Shown piece after piece: positions 19,428 through 27,958 of a stretch of DNA of 64,000 bases. Where the stretch lies: the NCBI RefSeq assembly GCF_014218805.1, contig NZ_JACJUV010000001.1:1242001-1306000 (forward strand), read 5' to 3'. The notes beneath the pieces are model-generated. The model was given only the letters and a program-made list of their open reading frames with translations, ran no database searches and was not told the DNA's origin. Source of the stretch: Teredinibacter franksiae. Lineage in GTDB: Bacteria; Pseudomonadota; Gammaproteobacteria; Pseudomonadales; Cellvibrionaceae. Numbering within the stretch: position 1 is the stretch's first letter; every line of letters begins with the position of its first letter. The translations under genes and the position numbers were made by a program.

Positions 19428-19829
19428 TTACCTAAATACCCGAACCGGAACCGAGTGAATATTTTCCTGCCAGGCTGCATCCACTATAGCAACATAGGTT
19501 ATCACTGCAGCGGCCTCGTGCGCATTAATGACAACGGCCGCTGTGCCATTACTGGCGGCTCCCCGCTGGGCGATTAACGCTCGAACCGAGCGAATATCCA
19601 CTCTACGATTCTCGGCAGATATCTCATTATTACGGCTTACAGTAAATACCGTAGGCACTACCACGGAAAGCGCTCCGTCAGTTTTTGGCGGCACAGAAAC
19701 CGCCATTGAATGTTCTTTTACAAATGAGGCGGTGACAATAAAAAAGATCAACATAATAAATACCACATCCATCAAGGGAGTTAAGTCCACGCCACTACTA
19801 TCATCTTTTAAATTTCCATGTTTTTTCAT
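19428..19829 (-). CDS. ExbD/TolR-family biopolymer transport protein
   Basis: 133 aa with one N-terminal membrane segment preceded by the family signature [20 protein letters not shown], where the Asp in PLMD is the proton-path residue. The rest is the periplasmic ExbD domain. ExbD normally works with ExbB and TonB to couple proton motive force to outer-membrane transport. Here no exbB is adjacent: upstream is about 200 bp with a terminator, then a tonB gene. It may use an ExbB encoded elsewhere. Assignment to ExbD rather than TolR rests on the tonB neighbourhood. Confidence 0.85.
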   Translation of the reverse strand: MKKHGNLKDDSSGVDLTPLMDVVFIMLIFFIVTASFVKEHSMAVSVPPKTDGALSVVVPTVFTVSRNNEISAENRRVDIRSVRALIAQRGAASNGTAAVVINAHEAAAVITYVAIVDAAWQENIHSVPVRVFR

Positions 19830-19983
19830 TTCGTTACCTCTATATATTTTGTGCTCTAAAGCCGACGCTTACCCCTTCAAGGTATTGACCATCCGCAAAA
19901 CCTCGCCGCGCAATACTCCCACCTTCGCTTATGGTGGTTAAACATCACCTTCCACAGACACAACTTCACTCTCTGACAAAAGC

Positions 19984-20012
19984 TAAAAAACGCACCCTCC
20001 GCAGAGGGTGCA
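19984..20012 (-). terminator. Terminator downstream of tonB
   Basis: Minus strand: stem GCACCCTC/GAGGGTGC with a 4-nt loop, followed by GTTTTTTAG. It lies about 20 bases after the tonB stop and separates the BlaI/M56/TonB transcript from exbD-rsmJ. Confidence 0.8.
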
Positions 20013-20030
20013 AAGCGCACTGCTGACAAA

Positions 20031-20687
20031 TTACTTTTGCATCTCGAAGCGAACGCGTTGCATCATCCCCTCGAAACGAACGGGCTTTTCTTCGTGGGTT
20101 TTGGGCTGGTAACGCCAGCGCTCCACGGCTCTAACCGCAGCTTTTTCAAACACTCCAAGAGGGTCTGCGTGAAGCACTTCGATATTATCGGTACCGCCGT
20201 ACTCGGTTACGTCAAAACGCACATCCACATAACCCTCTATACCTCTACGCAAGGCGTTGGCAGGGTATTTCGCCGCCCCGAGGTATTGCGCGATAGGCAC
20301 ATTAAAACCCATAGCAAAATTAACACCGGTTACCGGTTCCAATTTAAACCCCTCTCCCGGAATAGAGATCTCAACTTGCTCTTCAATACGTTCAGTTTCT
20401 GTGGGACGATTCGGCGCGCGCTCAACCGGCTCCTGTTTTTTCACAGGGTTTTCCTTTATGGTTTCTATTATCGGCTCTTCCCAATAAATGTCTTCAATAA
20501 TAATAGTTTCGCTCTCATCGATGGCCACATCGGCCATGGCAATTAGTCGCTCCATAAAAATGAGCAGGCAGCAAGTCACAAGAATAGCGAGAGGAACAAC
20601 CTGCAACCATCGCCACAGAGACGAACCGGTAGTTTCAGTTGCAACGAGTAGCGACGTTTGGTTTTTATCTACAGGGTAATTACGCAT
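20031..20687 (-). CDS. TonB-family energy transducer
   Basis: 218 aa from the ATG at 20687, preceded by AAAGGA; an in-frame ATG at 20732 lacks a comparable site. Layout: short cytoplasmic N-terminus, one membrane helix (VVPLAILVTCCLLIFMERL), a charged acidic/proline linker (EEPIIETIKENPVKKQEPVE), then a C-terminal TonB domain (YPANALRRGIEGYVDVRFDV ... VRAVERWRYQPK). The linker is shorter than in siderophore TonB. It is transcribed after the M56-TonB fusion, with about 48 nt between, and may power transport or act in signalling with it. Confidence 0.88.
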   Translation of the reverse strand: MRNYPVDKNQTSLLVATETTGSSLWRWLQVVPLAILVTCCLLIFMERLIAMADVAIDESETIIIEDIYWEEPIIETIKENPVKKQEPVERAPNRPTETERIEEQVEISIPGEGFKLEPVTGVNFAMGFNVPIAQYLGAAKYPANALRRGIEGYVDVRFDVTEYGGTDNIEVLHADPLGVFEKAAVRAVERWRYQPKTHEEKPVRFEGMMQRVRFEMQK

Positions 20688-20735
20688 AGCGTTTGTCCTT
20701 TTGTAGGTTAGCTTTCTATTTTTTGTCAGCACGTG

Positions 20736-22313
20736 CTACATGGAAAATACAAATGTTTCATGAACATTTTTTGTAATAACAGGTACACCATCCAACGATA
20801 AAGGAGTAAACCTGAATTCTGCTATCGCCTCCAATACTGTACGATTAAATATTTTTCCTGAAGTGGTTTCGACAACTTCAGGGTTGGTCACATGTCCGTC
20901 TTCATTCACATCAAAGCGAACAACAACTCTACCGGTAATATTGCGTTTTAACGCCTTATTAGGGTATCGGGGTGTCACAATCTTGGTGGGAATATAACCG
21001 CGAATACTCACAGCCGGGGAGAGTACGTGGATCGAGTTTTGTTTAACGGTCTGATTCACGCCATCGGCCAAACCATTTTTTCGCCTAATGGGTGCCGTCA
21101 CCACAAATTCCTCATCAGCTCTTACCGCCGGTGGCGCCAGCATAACCTCCGCTACTGATTTCGGTATTTCATCACTCGCGCTTTCATCTTTCACCACCGG
21201 CTTCGCTTTTTGCCCTCTCGATTGCAAAAATTGCTGACGAATATTCCATGCAAAACGATCATTGCCATCGGCAATAGGCGACTCCGTTGGTACGACTAAT
21301 AACGGCACCTGAATTGGATAGGGGTACCAGATATCTGATACCGACGAAACGGCATGCAATTGGGTGGCGGCAATGGGAACAAAACCCAGCGTTAACCCCA
21401 AAAACAGCATCACCCGGCGATAAAAATTGGGGCTGTTCTTCATTCGGCAAGGATCCAGCACCATATTGATTCTTTGGTAGAGCTCGGATGAGCGCAGGTA
21501 ACTTAAGGCAAATACCGACAGTTTTTGATCAGTTGCTAGGCTCAATAAGTCGTCAGCATACTCTCCACGACAATTCAGTAATTCAATTACGCGATCATCG
21601 CAGGCAACCTCGGCATACCAATTAATTTTCTTGCTGATCAGCCATACAAAAGGCAACGGCCAAGCGAAAATACAAATAATTCTCGTAACAATTTTACTAA
21701 TCCAATCGTTTCTTTCGATATGAGCCAGTTCATGAGCCAGTACCCGCCGTAACCTGTCTGCCGTCCACAAGCGGTAGCTTACAGGTAGCACAATGATGGG
21801 TGAGCGCCATTTCCATACCAACGGCGACTGAATGTCGTCGCTCAATGCGAAGCAAATACTTTTCCGCTTCAGTCTAAATATCTGTGCAAGCTCGCTAACG
21901 ATAGTATTCAATTGCTTTTCGTCAGTTTTTTCGGGCGTTTTCGCTCGTTGGGTTAGCTTCGCGGCCGCGCGCCAGCTGGCGTAGGTATAACTGGCACACC
22001 AGCTTAAGCCGAGCAAATAAACCGCTGCCATTGAGTACAACCAGGGCATATCGGTTTTCCCTACCTGCCCGCCAACTAAAGGCAAGCGCATTTGCTGTAC
22101 CCAACTTTCAGGCACTATATTTAATTCCAGTTCAGGTAATGCCGGAATCCACAGTGTTGCCAGTACAACGGCAAATAGAGAAAGAAGAAAAATACAGTGT
22201 AAATAGGCAGCGGATCTAAAGGCCGGCCGACGCATGACCAACAACACCAACCCCAGCCCAAGCATCGGCTTTAACCAGTAGTCACTGATGAGAGGCAGTA
22301 GATCCAGATACAC
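20736..22313 (-). CDS. M56-family (BlaR1-like) membrane peptidase fused to a TonB C-terminal domain
   Basis: 525 aa. The N-terminal half has about four membrane segments and a cytoplasmic zinc-peptidase loop with HELAHIERND at residues 194-203, plus the downstream Glu region AEVACDDRVIELL, as in BlaR1/MecR1. After the last membrane helix (near residue 310) comes a variable periplasmic linker, and the last 85 residues form a TonB C-terminal domain (TPRYPNKALKRNITGRVVVR ... FRFTPLSLDGVP). In BlaR1 this position holds a penicillin-binding sensor; here it is replaced by TonB_C. It starts two bases after the BlaI-type repressor stop, so the pair should act together: signal, proteolysis, derepression. 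The signal is unknown. Confidence 0.88.
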   Translation of the reverse strand: MYLDLLPLISDYWLKPMLGLGLVLLVMRRPAFRSAAYLHCIFLLSLFAVVLATLWIPALPELELNIVPESWVQQMRLPLVGGQVGKTDMPWLYSMAAVYLLGLSWCASYTYASWRAAAKLTQRAKTPEKTDEKQLNTIVSELAQIFRLKRKSICFALSDDIQSPLVWKWRSPIIVLPVSYRLWTADRLRRVLAHELAHIERNDWISKIVTRIICIFAWPLPFVWLISKKINWYAEVACDDRVIELLNCRGEYADDLLSLATDQKLSVFALSYLRSSELYQRINMVLDPCRMKNSPNFYRRVMLFLGLTLGFVPIAATQLHAVSSVSDIWYPYPIQVPLLVVPTESPIADGNDRFAWNIRQQFLQSRGQKAKPVVKDESASDEIPKSVAEVMLAPPAVRADEEFVVTAPIRRKNGLADGVNQTVKQNSIHVLSPAVSIRGYIPTKIVTPRYPNKALKRNITGRVVVRFDVNEDGHVTNPEVVETTSGKIFNRTVLEAIAEFRFTPLSLDGVPVITKNVHETFVFSM

Positions 22314-22315
22314 GA

Positions 22316-22717
22316 TTATTTACCCTCGCCTTTTTTCAAAGATTTAATCCGCGCAATATTACGCTCCAATTCTTCGATCTCACGCGCAGATAAATCGTCA
22401 CCATCCAAATCCAATAAGGCATTCATTGCCTTCGCCCGCGAGCCTTTAAAGAAAGTTTTCACAATGCGCTCAATAGCCGACAAACTCGCCTTGCTCTGGG
22501 CTACTGTAGGGAAATAAATATACTTAGCGCCTTCCTGGCGAAAGCTCACTAGCCCTTTCTCTACCAAGCGGGCGATTAGCGCTCTCACAGCGGAATAGCC
22601 TGGAGCATCAGGTATTTTGTCTTGAACATCGTGAGCGGAAGCCTCTGCAGATTCGTACAGCACATCCATTATCTGCCGTTCACGTCGACTGAGGTTAGTA
22701 TGTGAAAGCGGTGGCAT
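22316..22717 (-). CDS. BlaI/MecI-family transcriptional repressor
   Basis: 133 aa winged-helix protein of the penicillinase-repressor family. The N-terminus LSRRERQIMDVLYESAEASA and the recognition-helix region GYSAVRALIARLVEKGLVSF match. The C-terminal dimerisation part has a run of Lys/Arg/Glu helices. The family's partner is a BlaR1-type M56 peptidase, encoded two bases downstream, which inactivates the repressor when it senses its signal. A large palindrome lies directly upstream, so the gene probably represses its own operon. No beta-lactamase or PBP gene is near, so the regulon is probably not resistance. Confidence 0.92.
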   Translation of the reverse strand: MPPLSHTNLSRRERQIMDVLYESAEASAHDVQDKIPDAPGYSAVRALIARLVEKGLVSFRQEGAKYIYFPTVAQSKASLSAIERIVKTFFKGSRAKAMNALLDLDGDDLSAREIEELERNIARIKSLKKGEGK

Positions 22718-22746
22718 AGTGGCTCCAAGGGTTTGCTTAAATTGCC

Positions 22747-22781
22747 TGCTACTTTTTTAGCATCATGCTAAAAAAGTAGCA
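22747..22781. promoter_or_regulatory. 35-bp palindrome, likely BlaI-type operator 1
   Basis: The sequence from 22747 to 22781 is a perfect inverted repeat about its central C (22764). The half-site reads TGCTACTTTTTTAGCA inward. It lies 30 bp before the repressor's start codon, where BlaI/MecI operators normally sit. A Rho-independent terminator is unlikely because it is upstream of a gene start and has no stem-plus-T-tail geometry. Confidence 0.75.
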
Positions 22782-22788
22782 TATGCTA
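22777..22788. promoter_or_regulatory. 12-bp palindrome TAGCATATGCTA, operator-like
   Basis: Perfect dyad overlapping the right arm of the 35-bp palindrome and sharing the TAGCA half-site. It may be a second repressor dimer site or part of a cooperative array. Confidence 0.5.
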
Positions 22789-22809
22789 TTTCCTGGCACA
22801 AGCTTTTTC

Positions 22810-22825
22810 TGCTAATTTTTTAGCA
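22810..22825. promoter_or_regulatory. TGCTAA-N4-TTAGCA inverted repeat, operator-like
   Basis: A third element with the same TGCTA/TAGCA half-sites, 28 bp upstream of the second. Its T-rich centre resembles the arms of the 35-bp palindrome. Probably a further binding site of the adjacent repressor. Confidence 0.5.
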
Positions 22826-22930
22826 CTGCCTCTAAACAGCTATCCAAGTACTCTTTATTTTAAAGGCACAGAAGAGATGTGAGCAATCACTAACTGGCTA
22901 TGCTTAAGCGGCTATATTGGAGGAGAGTAT

Positions 22931-23003
22931 AGGGTTCCGTTACTCTCTCCCTGCCTGCAAGAGGTAATGCTCGCAGGCAGGGAGAAAGAGTGTAACGAAC
23001 CCC
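22931..23003. repeat. Long imperfect inverted repeat
   Basis: Arms of about 28-31 nt around a short loop. The inner 13 bp (TCTCCCTGCCTGC/GCAGGCAGGGAGA) are perfect and the outer parts (GGGTTC-GTTAC...) pair with small gaps. It lies at the 3' side of the GH3 pseudogene. It could be that gene's old terminator or a small mobile/intergenic repeat; no T run follows. Confidence 0.6.
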
Positions 23004-23009
23004 AATGAG

Positions 23010-24650
23010 CCAAAACAGATGCGGTTGAATATCCGCTAAATGGATGGCTCGATTGATTATTGAAGACTGCCCAGCGAGGAAACTCACAAAACATTGATCC
23101 CTGTAAGTATCGATAATGCCTACACGGAAGCTAATATCAGCCGAGGTTTTAATGTGGAAGCGCAGTTCTCCCTGCTCGAATAAATTCATATCCAGGGGCT
23201 GCCAAGAGAGTACACCTGCCCCAGCCCAACTGCCCGGCGTTGTGTACTTCCAGTTGAGTCGCCGGTCACAAAAACCCGCTGCTTCGGAGCAAGTGGCAAA
23301 ATATTTTGGTTGTTTTTTATAGCACCAACGATTGACGTACTGCCCGCTGAGCAATTTCTCGATGTTTTTCTGAGCCGATAAGAGAAGTCTGACCGGCTAG
23401 AGGACGTTTGGCTGGCGATTTTTTTTCAAATAAGCCTGCTCTCATTTTTACCCGTAGGATACGGGTTACCGCATCGTTCAGTCGCACCATGGGAATCTCC
23501 CCATTTTGTACCTGTGCTACTGTGTTTTCGTAAAGTGGATTCCAGGTGGCGGTGGGTGCCATTAAAATATCCATTCCAGCGTTTAGCGCCTGCGGGCAAG
23601 AACTGTTGCTGCAGCCTGGAATTTGGCCATGGCCATTCCAGTCGCCCACAACGAGACCATCAAAACCCATGCGTTCTTTCAGTACTTCGGTCAGCATATA
23701 GTGACTACCGTGCATTTCCTCACCCTGCCAACTGTTAAATGAAGCCATGACCGTTTGCGCGCCAGCTTCCAGGCCAGAAAAATACCCCTGAGCATGTATT
23801 GAAATCAACTTAGCTTCCGAGCTTTGATTGTCTCCTTGATCATCACCGTTGGTAGTGTCACCGCCTCCAACAAAATGTTTGATTGTTGAGATAACCCTAT
23901 CCTCACCGAGAAAGCCCTCGCACGGCTTGCACTGTAAGCCCTCCACAATACTTTGAGAATAGGCACGCACTATCTCCGGGTCCTCTGAATATCCCTCATA
24001 GGTTCTACCCCAGCGGTCGTCACGCACAACGGCAACGTCGGCGCAAAAACCCAATCAATTCCAGTTGCCATCACTTCTTCCGCTGTGGCCAGCGCGATTT
24101 CTTTGATTAATTCCGAATTATGCGCCGCTCCCAGACCAATGTTGTCTGGGTAGATGGTTGCGCCTATTACATTGTTGTGACCGTGAACAGCATCTGTTCT
24201 CCACATAGTGGGAATACCAATACCGTCTAGCGAATCATCGATTGATGCTTGGTACATAGCCTCGACCAGTGCCACCCAGTCCGCAACGGTTGCGTGTTTG
24301 TTGTTTCCTGCAAAGGACCCACCACCATTAAAATAAGACCCAAATCCATAGCTACGCATGTCATCGACTGTAACATCACGAATTTCCGGCTGAATGACCT
24401 CGGCCACTTTCTGCTCCACACTCATGGTGGTAAGCAGCTCGGTAAATTTCTCCTCCATCTCGACTAAGTCTTGTACAGGCAAATTTAAGCGAGGCCAGCG
24501 TTCGGGATTACGCTCCTCTTTCTCACCCAAACGTCCTTCCGCAACAATAGCGCTATCCGGTTGCTCGCAAGCCGTAAGAAAAAGAAACGTAAGCATAGCG
24601 GCCAATAAAGAGCAGCCGCTCACCCGGTATTTGTTGTTATATCTATCCAT
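23010..24650 (-). pseudogene. GH3 beta-glucosidase-like lipoprotein, frameshifted and internally deleted
   Basis: From the ATG at 24650 there is a lipoprotein signal (FLFLTACEQ), then a GH3 N-terminal domain (MSVEQKVAEVIQPE, TDAVHGHNNV, GIDWVFAPT). Near 24030-24040 the frame shifts by one, and the domain continues as VAVVRDDRWGRTYEGYSEDP, TIKHFVGGG and the nucleophile motif GLVVGDWNGHGQIPG. After RQSLVL (about 23320) a stop appears; with one T restored the next frame reads LLKNNQNILPLAPKQ, the expected continuation. The C-terminal sandwich follows soon after (GSWAGAGVLSWQPLDMNLFE), so most of the GH3 C domain (perhaps 250 residues) is missing. At least two frameshifts and one deletion: no functional enzyme. 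Confidence 0.88.
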
Positions 24651-25088
24651 AAAAATCCCAAATAATAGCCAATACACGTTTAGAACGTCGCAAACCCAAT
24701 ATCTAGTGTAAGAAACGATTCACTCAAAGAGATGCCAGATTCGGAAATAGATAGGTTCAAAAAGTAGCAATTCACGCTTTTTCGGAAAGTTGTACTTGGG
24801 GAATCGGTGAGATCGACAGGGGCCGCGTCATAAAATGGGAATTTAAGCTGCTTACCAGCCTCTAAAGATCGAGACGGCTAGGAAATGAAAGCACCCGCCC
24901 TTAGCAAATAACAACAATCAGAACACGGGAGGGGTACGAATTAGGCCCGACAAGGGAAGGCACTGGAAGCTTTGAGTGAGACAATTTACCGCTTAAGGCA
25001 TCTCACTCTGCATGAAACGTTTACCTAAACCATCGCAGCCACCAACGTAGACTCGAAGGAGTGGGGCACTTGCATGACCTAGCTGAAT
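24651..25088. other. Non-coding stretch between the GH3 pseudogene and the DUF805 gene
   Basis: About 440 bp upstream of the pseudogene start and downstream of the DUF805 stop. I see no conserved ORF, no tRNA-like fold and no strong terminator. It presumably includes the old GH3 promoter. Confidence 0.5.
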
Positions 25089-25622
25089 TTAAGGCATTTG
25101 CGCCGCTTTTGCGCGCTCAACATAGTCTTGGTAGGCAGGCACAGCGACTGCAGCCAGAATGCCCATAAAGACAAATGGTCCGAGCAAACCCAACCACAGG
25201 GCCGGATGGTTTTTTACTGGTGCCAAACCAAATTTATTCGATCCTTCCGTACCCGATGCAAAAATCATATACAAAGCCAGAATTAAATTGGCCAGTGGCA
25301 CAATAAAAAGCAACAACAACCATGCCGATTTATCCAAATCGTGCAACCGTCGGCTTGCCAGAACAACAAACATCGCAAGAGCGGCAATATAAAATAACAC
25401 TAGCGCAATACCTAAAACCATATTGCCCTCAGAAAGCATAGGAAGGAATACAGCAGCTGCAATTCCCACCACAAAATACAACACTACGTTGTAAATCATG
25501 GAATAGGTAAGGTATCTCAAGCGGCCTATCCGTCCTCCAAAACTAAAAATTTTTGGTTGGTAGCTTTCCTCTCCTAACTCTGGTGCTGCATTCGGGGCTG
25601 AATAGGGGTTGTGTTCTGTCAT
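25089..25622 (-). CDS. DUF805 membrane protein with a pilin-like C-terminal segment
   Basis: 177 aa. A short polar N-terminus (NPYSAPNAAPEL) precedes a DUF805 core: the GGRIGRLRYLTYSM opening, about four membrane helices and the conserved RRLHDLDKSAWLLLL. After the last core helix come FVFMGILAAVAVPAYQDYVERA residues that look like the N-terminal helix of a type IV pilin (hydrophobic start, then AVPAYQDY). The DUF805 function is not known. No pilus genes are near, so the pilin-like tail is a sequence resemblance only. Confidence 0.8.
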   Translation of the reverse strand: MTEHNPYSAPNAAPELGEESYQPKIFSFGGRIGRLRYLTYSMIYNVVLYFVVGIAAAVFLPMLSEGNMVLGIALVLFYIAALAMFVVLASRRLHDLDKSAWLLLLFIVPLANLILALYMIFASGTEGSNKFGLAPVKNHPALWLGLLGPFVFMGILAAVAVPAYQDYVERAKAAQMP

Positions 25623-25962
25623 GAGTCGTCCTGCCGTTTGTCTATTGGTTTTGACATTGAATTAGTGAGGCGTTTTTTAATGACAAGGCGATAATACACG
25701 AAGCGCAGACGACGGCAATATGGCAAGACGCCATAATATCGCACCATCTGAGCTGCTAAGCGCCCCTAGCCTTTGACCGCAAAGAAAAACTACAAAGGAA
25801 ACAAGAGCGACAGCTAAAAAACGCGTGCGAAAACTGAACCGTGTACGGAAGGCCGTACAGTAGAAACAAACATAACATCAATAGAAGATAGAGACGGCAA
25901 CATCAACTGGCTCGAATTCATAAGCTCACGAAAAAAGTTCCAATACCGCGATCACAACCCTG
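25623..25962. other. Non-coding stretch upstream of the DUF805 gene
   Basis: About 340 bp between two minus-strand genes. No gene or clear regulatory element recognised; it should carry the DUF805 promoter. Confidence 0.45.
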
Positions 25963-26274
25963 CTAGCTAAGGATACCGATAAAACCCAAACCCAAGCAGA
26001 GCACACCCGTTATAAGCGCGTACTTGGCGAAAACAGCTTTTTTCAACGCGCTTTCACCTTCATGCACTATCTCTGCGCTGAAGGAATTTTTATAGCCATG
26101 CGCCAACACCCAACTAACAACACCAACAGTTTTGTGAAATGCGTATGGCGGCGGAGAACCTAGGGCCTCCCATTGGGGAAGGTCATTAGCTTTAAGCGTA
26201 CGTATCAACTCAGGAAAACTGAGATTAAACACGCCCACCAAAATCAGTAAAGCCCCAACAGCTAACCCTATCAC
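25963..26274 (-). CDS. Small membrane protein of unknown function
   Basis: 103 aa with two hydrophobic helices, one at the N-terminus (GLAVGALLILVGVFNLSFP) and one at the C-terminus (ALITGVLCLGLGFIGIL), joined by a polar loop containing PQWEALGSPPPYAFHKTVG. No family recognised. It lies 31 nt downstream of the OmpA-like lipoprotein on the same strand, so the two may be co-transcribed. Confidence 0.6.
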   Translation of the reverse strand: MIGLAVGALLILVGVFNLSFPELIRTLKANDLPQWEALGSPPPYAFHKTVGVVSWVLAHGYKNSFSAEIVHEGESALKKAVFAKYALITGVLCLGLGFIGILS

Positions 26275-26305
26275 ACACCTACCCTCCGCCTACGTTCATT
26301 ACTTC

Positions 26306-26956
26306 TTACTCAAGCGCTTCCAGCTTTAGCTCCACTCGTCGATTCTGCTCACGCCCAGCAGCGGTAGAGTTGGTATCCATGGGATAGCGTGGGCCGTAGC
26401 CAACAGCATGTATTCGACCGGAGGCTATTTGGCGCTGGATTAAATATTGACGAACACTGCTTGCACGCTGCTCACTCAAGGTTTGGTTCGTCTCCAAAGA
26501 ACCGGTGGAATCGGTATGGCCAGACACCATAATGGCCGTTTTTTTGAACTCAACAAGCACCTTGCTTACGGAATCCAAAACCGGATAAAACCGGGATTTA
26601 ATCTCATATCGAGAAGTGGCAAAGGTAATATTACCCGGCATGACGAGGTGAATTGTATTGCCTTCACGGCGTACCTGCACACCAGAGCCCTGCAGCTCTT
26701 GGCGAAGCTTCGCCTCTTGGCGGTCCATATAGTAGCCAATACCGCCGCCCACAGCCGCACCCGCCACAGCACCGGTTAAAATCGCCTTATCACGATCGTC
26801 TTTGTCGGCAGTGGCCGCACCAAGAACAGCACCAGCAACCGCGCCAATACCCGCCCCTTTCGCCGTATTACTGGCCTTTTGTTCACCTGTGTAAGGGTCA
26901 ATACTGGTACAACCATAAAGTAAGCCAAACAGACAAACGAGATACAACCGGTTCAT
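26306..26956 (-). CDS. OmpA-family lipoprotein (YiaD-like)
   Basis: 216 aa. The lipobox LLYGC (Cys near residue 15) indicates an outer-membrane lipoprotein. A glycine/alanine-rich section (GAGIGAVAGAVLGAA, GAVAGAAVGGGIGYYMD; residues 33-75) is the glycine-zipper found in this group. The C-terminal OmpA domain has MVSGHTDSTGSLETNQTLSE and GYGPRYPMDTNSTAAGREQN, with the peptidoglycan-binding Asp and Arg pattern (REQNRRVEL). It probably tethers the outer membrane to peptidoglycan. Confidence 0.9.
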   Translation of the reverse strand: MNRLYLVCLFGLLYGCTSIDPYTGEQKASNTAKGAGIGAVAGAVLGAATADKDDRDKAILTGAVAGAAVGGGIGYYMDRQEAKLRQELQGSGVQVRREGNTIHLVMPGNITFATSRYEIKSRFYPVLDSVSKVLVEFKKTAIMVSGHTDSTGSLETNQTLSEQRASSVRQYLIQRQIASGRIHAVGYGPRYPMDTNSTAAGREQNRRVELKLEALE

Positions 26957-27044
26957 AATTCCTCCGAAGCAACAACATGTTAATGATAAAATTTAAGAAA
27001 CCTCTGAGTTCTAACCAACACCCCAGGCCCAGGATAACCATTCT

Positions 27045-27587
27045 ATGACAACATCATCCCCTTATCTGCGCTTTAAGTCGCCATTCTTTACGTCATTGAA
27101 ATGCATTGCGCTTATCGCCATCACCAGCTGCAGTCAGTACGAAGTCACTTTGAACGAAAAGACGATGTATGACCCGACAGAGTTCAGGCGCTCTGTAAAT
27201 TTGGCCGACAAAGCATTGGATAACTGTGTAAAAAGTGCTCTACGGGAAGGCCGTGTCAGTCGCGCAACACAACTACGCCAGCTGCAGTGTGGTCCCGGTC
27301 AGATTCAATCACTTGCCGGCCTAGAAATTTTTAGCGAACTCGAAAGCCTAGGCCTAAGCCAAAATCAAATTACAGATTTGGCCCCCCTCATCCAACTGCC
27401 CCAATTGCGCCAACTGAACCTCGCTGCAAACAACATTATCGACGCCAGTCACCTGAAAAAGCTCAAACACCTTAGCTATTTAAATCTAGAGGCAAATCTG
27501 AATCTCAGTTGCAACAGCCTAAATTGGAGCAACGCCAACACCAAACTAGAGCTCCATAGCCCAAAGCACTGCAAACTCGATGAGTAA
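27045..27587 (+). CDS. Leucine-rich-repeat lipoprotein-like protein
   Basis: 180 aa. The N-terminus has a hydrophobic segment ending in ITSCSQY, a likely lipobox. Between residues 85 and 155 there are about three or four short leucine-rich repeats of the 22-residue type (LAGLEIFSELESLGLSQNQI, TDLAPLIQLPQLRQLNLAAN). A conserved-looking pair of cysteines flanks the array. LRR proteins of this type bind partners; no partner is evident. It is divergent from the OmpA-like gene. Confidence 0.7.
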   Translation: MTTSSPYLRFKSPFFTSLKCIALIAITSCSQYEVTLNEKTMYDPTEFRRSVNLADKALDNCVKSALREGRVSRATQLRQLQCGPGQIQSLAGLEIFSELESLGLSQNQITDLAPLIQLPQLRQLNLAANNIIDASHLKKLKHLSYLNLEANLNLSCNSLNWSNANTKLELHSPKHCKLDE

Positions 27588-27691
27588 GAGCGCTGCCTAT
27601 AGGGCGCAGACTGAAAGCCGTTTGATATCAATTAGGCAAGTAGGTAAACGCTTCAGCCAAATACACCGGTGAAAAGGTCAGCACTCGGTCG

Positions 27692-27958
27692 TTAGCCCGT
27701 AAACATCAACCCAACGGTATTTCGATTGGAGTGCATCACCCTCATGGACACCGGCTCTTCGTTGATGGGGCCAATGGCTTTACGGAATTTAACCGCGACT
27801 ATAGTGCCCACAGGCGGTGGTGGATTGTTCTCAATGCTCACCTGCGCTCCACCATCTGAAATATCACGCGCGAAACCAATAATTGTGCCAAAGGCGGGGT
27901 GGATAATTTCAACACGAATAGACGTTGCTTTGCGCTCATATTGTCGTCTTTCGTCCAC
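27692..27958 (-). CDS. Single-domain PilZ protein
   Basis: 88 aa, nearly all PilZ domain: the RxxxR motif is in ERRQYERK and the DxSxxG motif in ARDISDGGAQVSIE, the two parts of the c-di-GMP binding site. It ends a few residues after MRVMHSNRNTVGLMFTG. Probable c-di-GMP receptor controlling an unknown partner, as its neighbours give no hint. Its upstream region contains two DnaA boxes. Confidence 0.85.
   Translation of the reverse strand: MDERRQYERKATSIRVEIIHPAFGTIIGFARDISDGGAQVSIENNPPPPVGTIVAVKFRKAIGPINEEPVSMRVMHSNRNTVGLMFTG

Noticed and set aside
19846..19925. Possible tail of a formylglycine-generating-enzyme-like gene before exbD (GFADGQYLEGVSVGFRAQ on the minus strand)
   Set aside because: Only about 25 residues and a frame change are involved; too short to separate from chance, so not called.
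22890..23354. 155-codon frame as an independent gene
   Set aside because: Its middle is the C-terminal module of the broken GH3 gene (GSWAGAGVLSWQPLD...), read in a shifted frame, and its end runs into the long inverted repeat.
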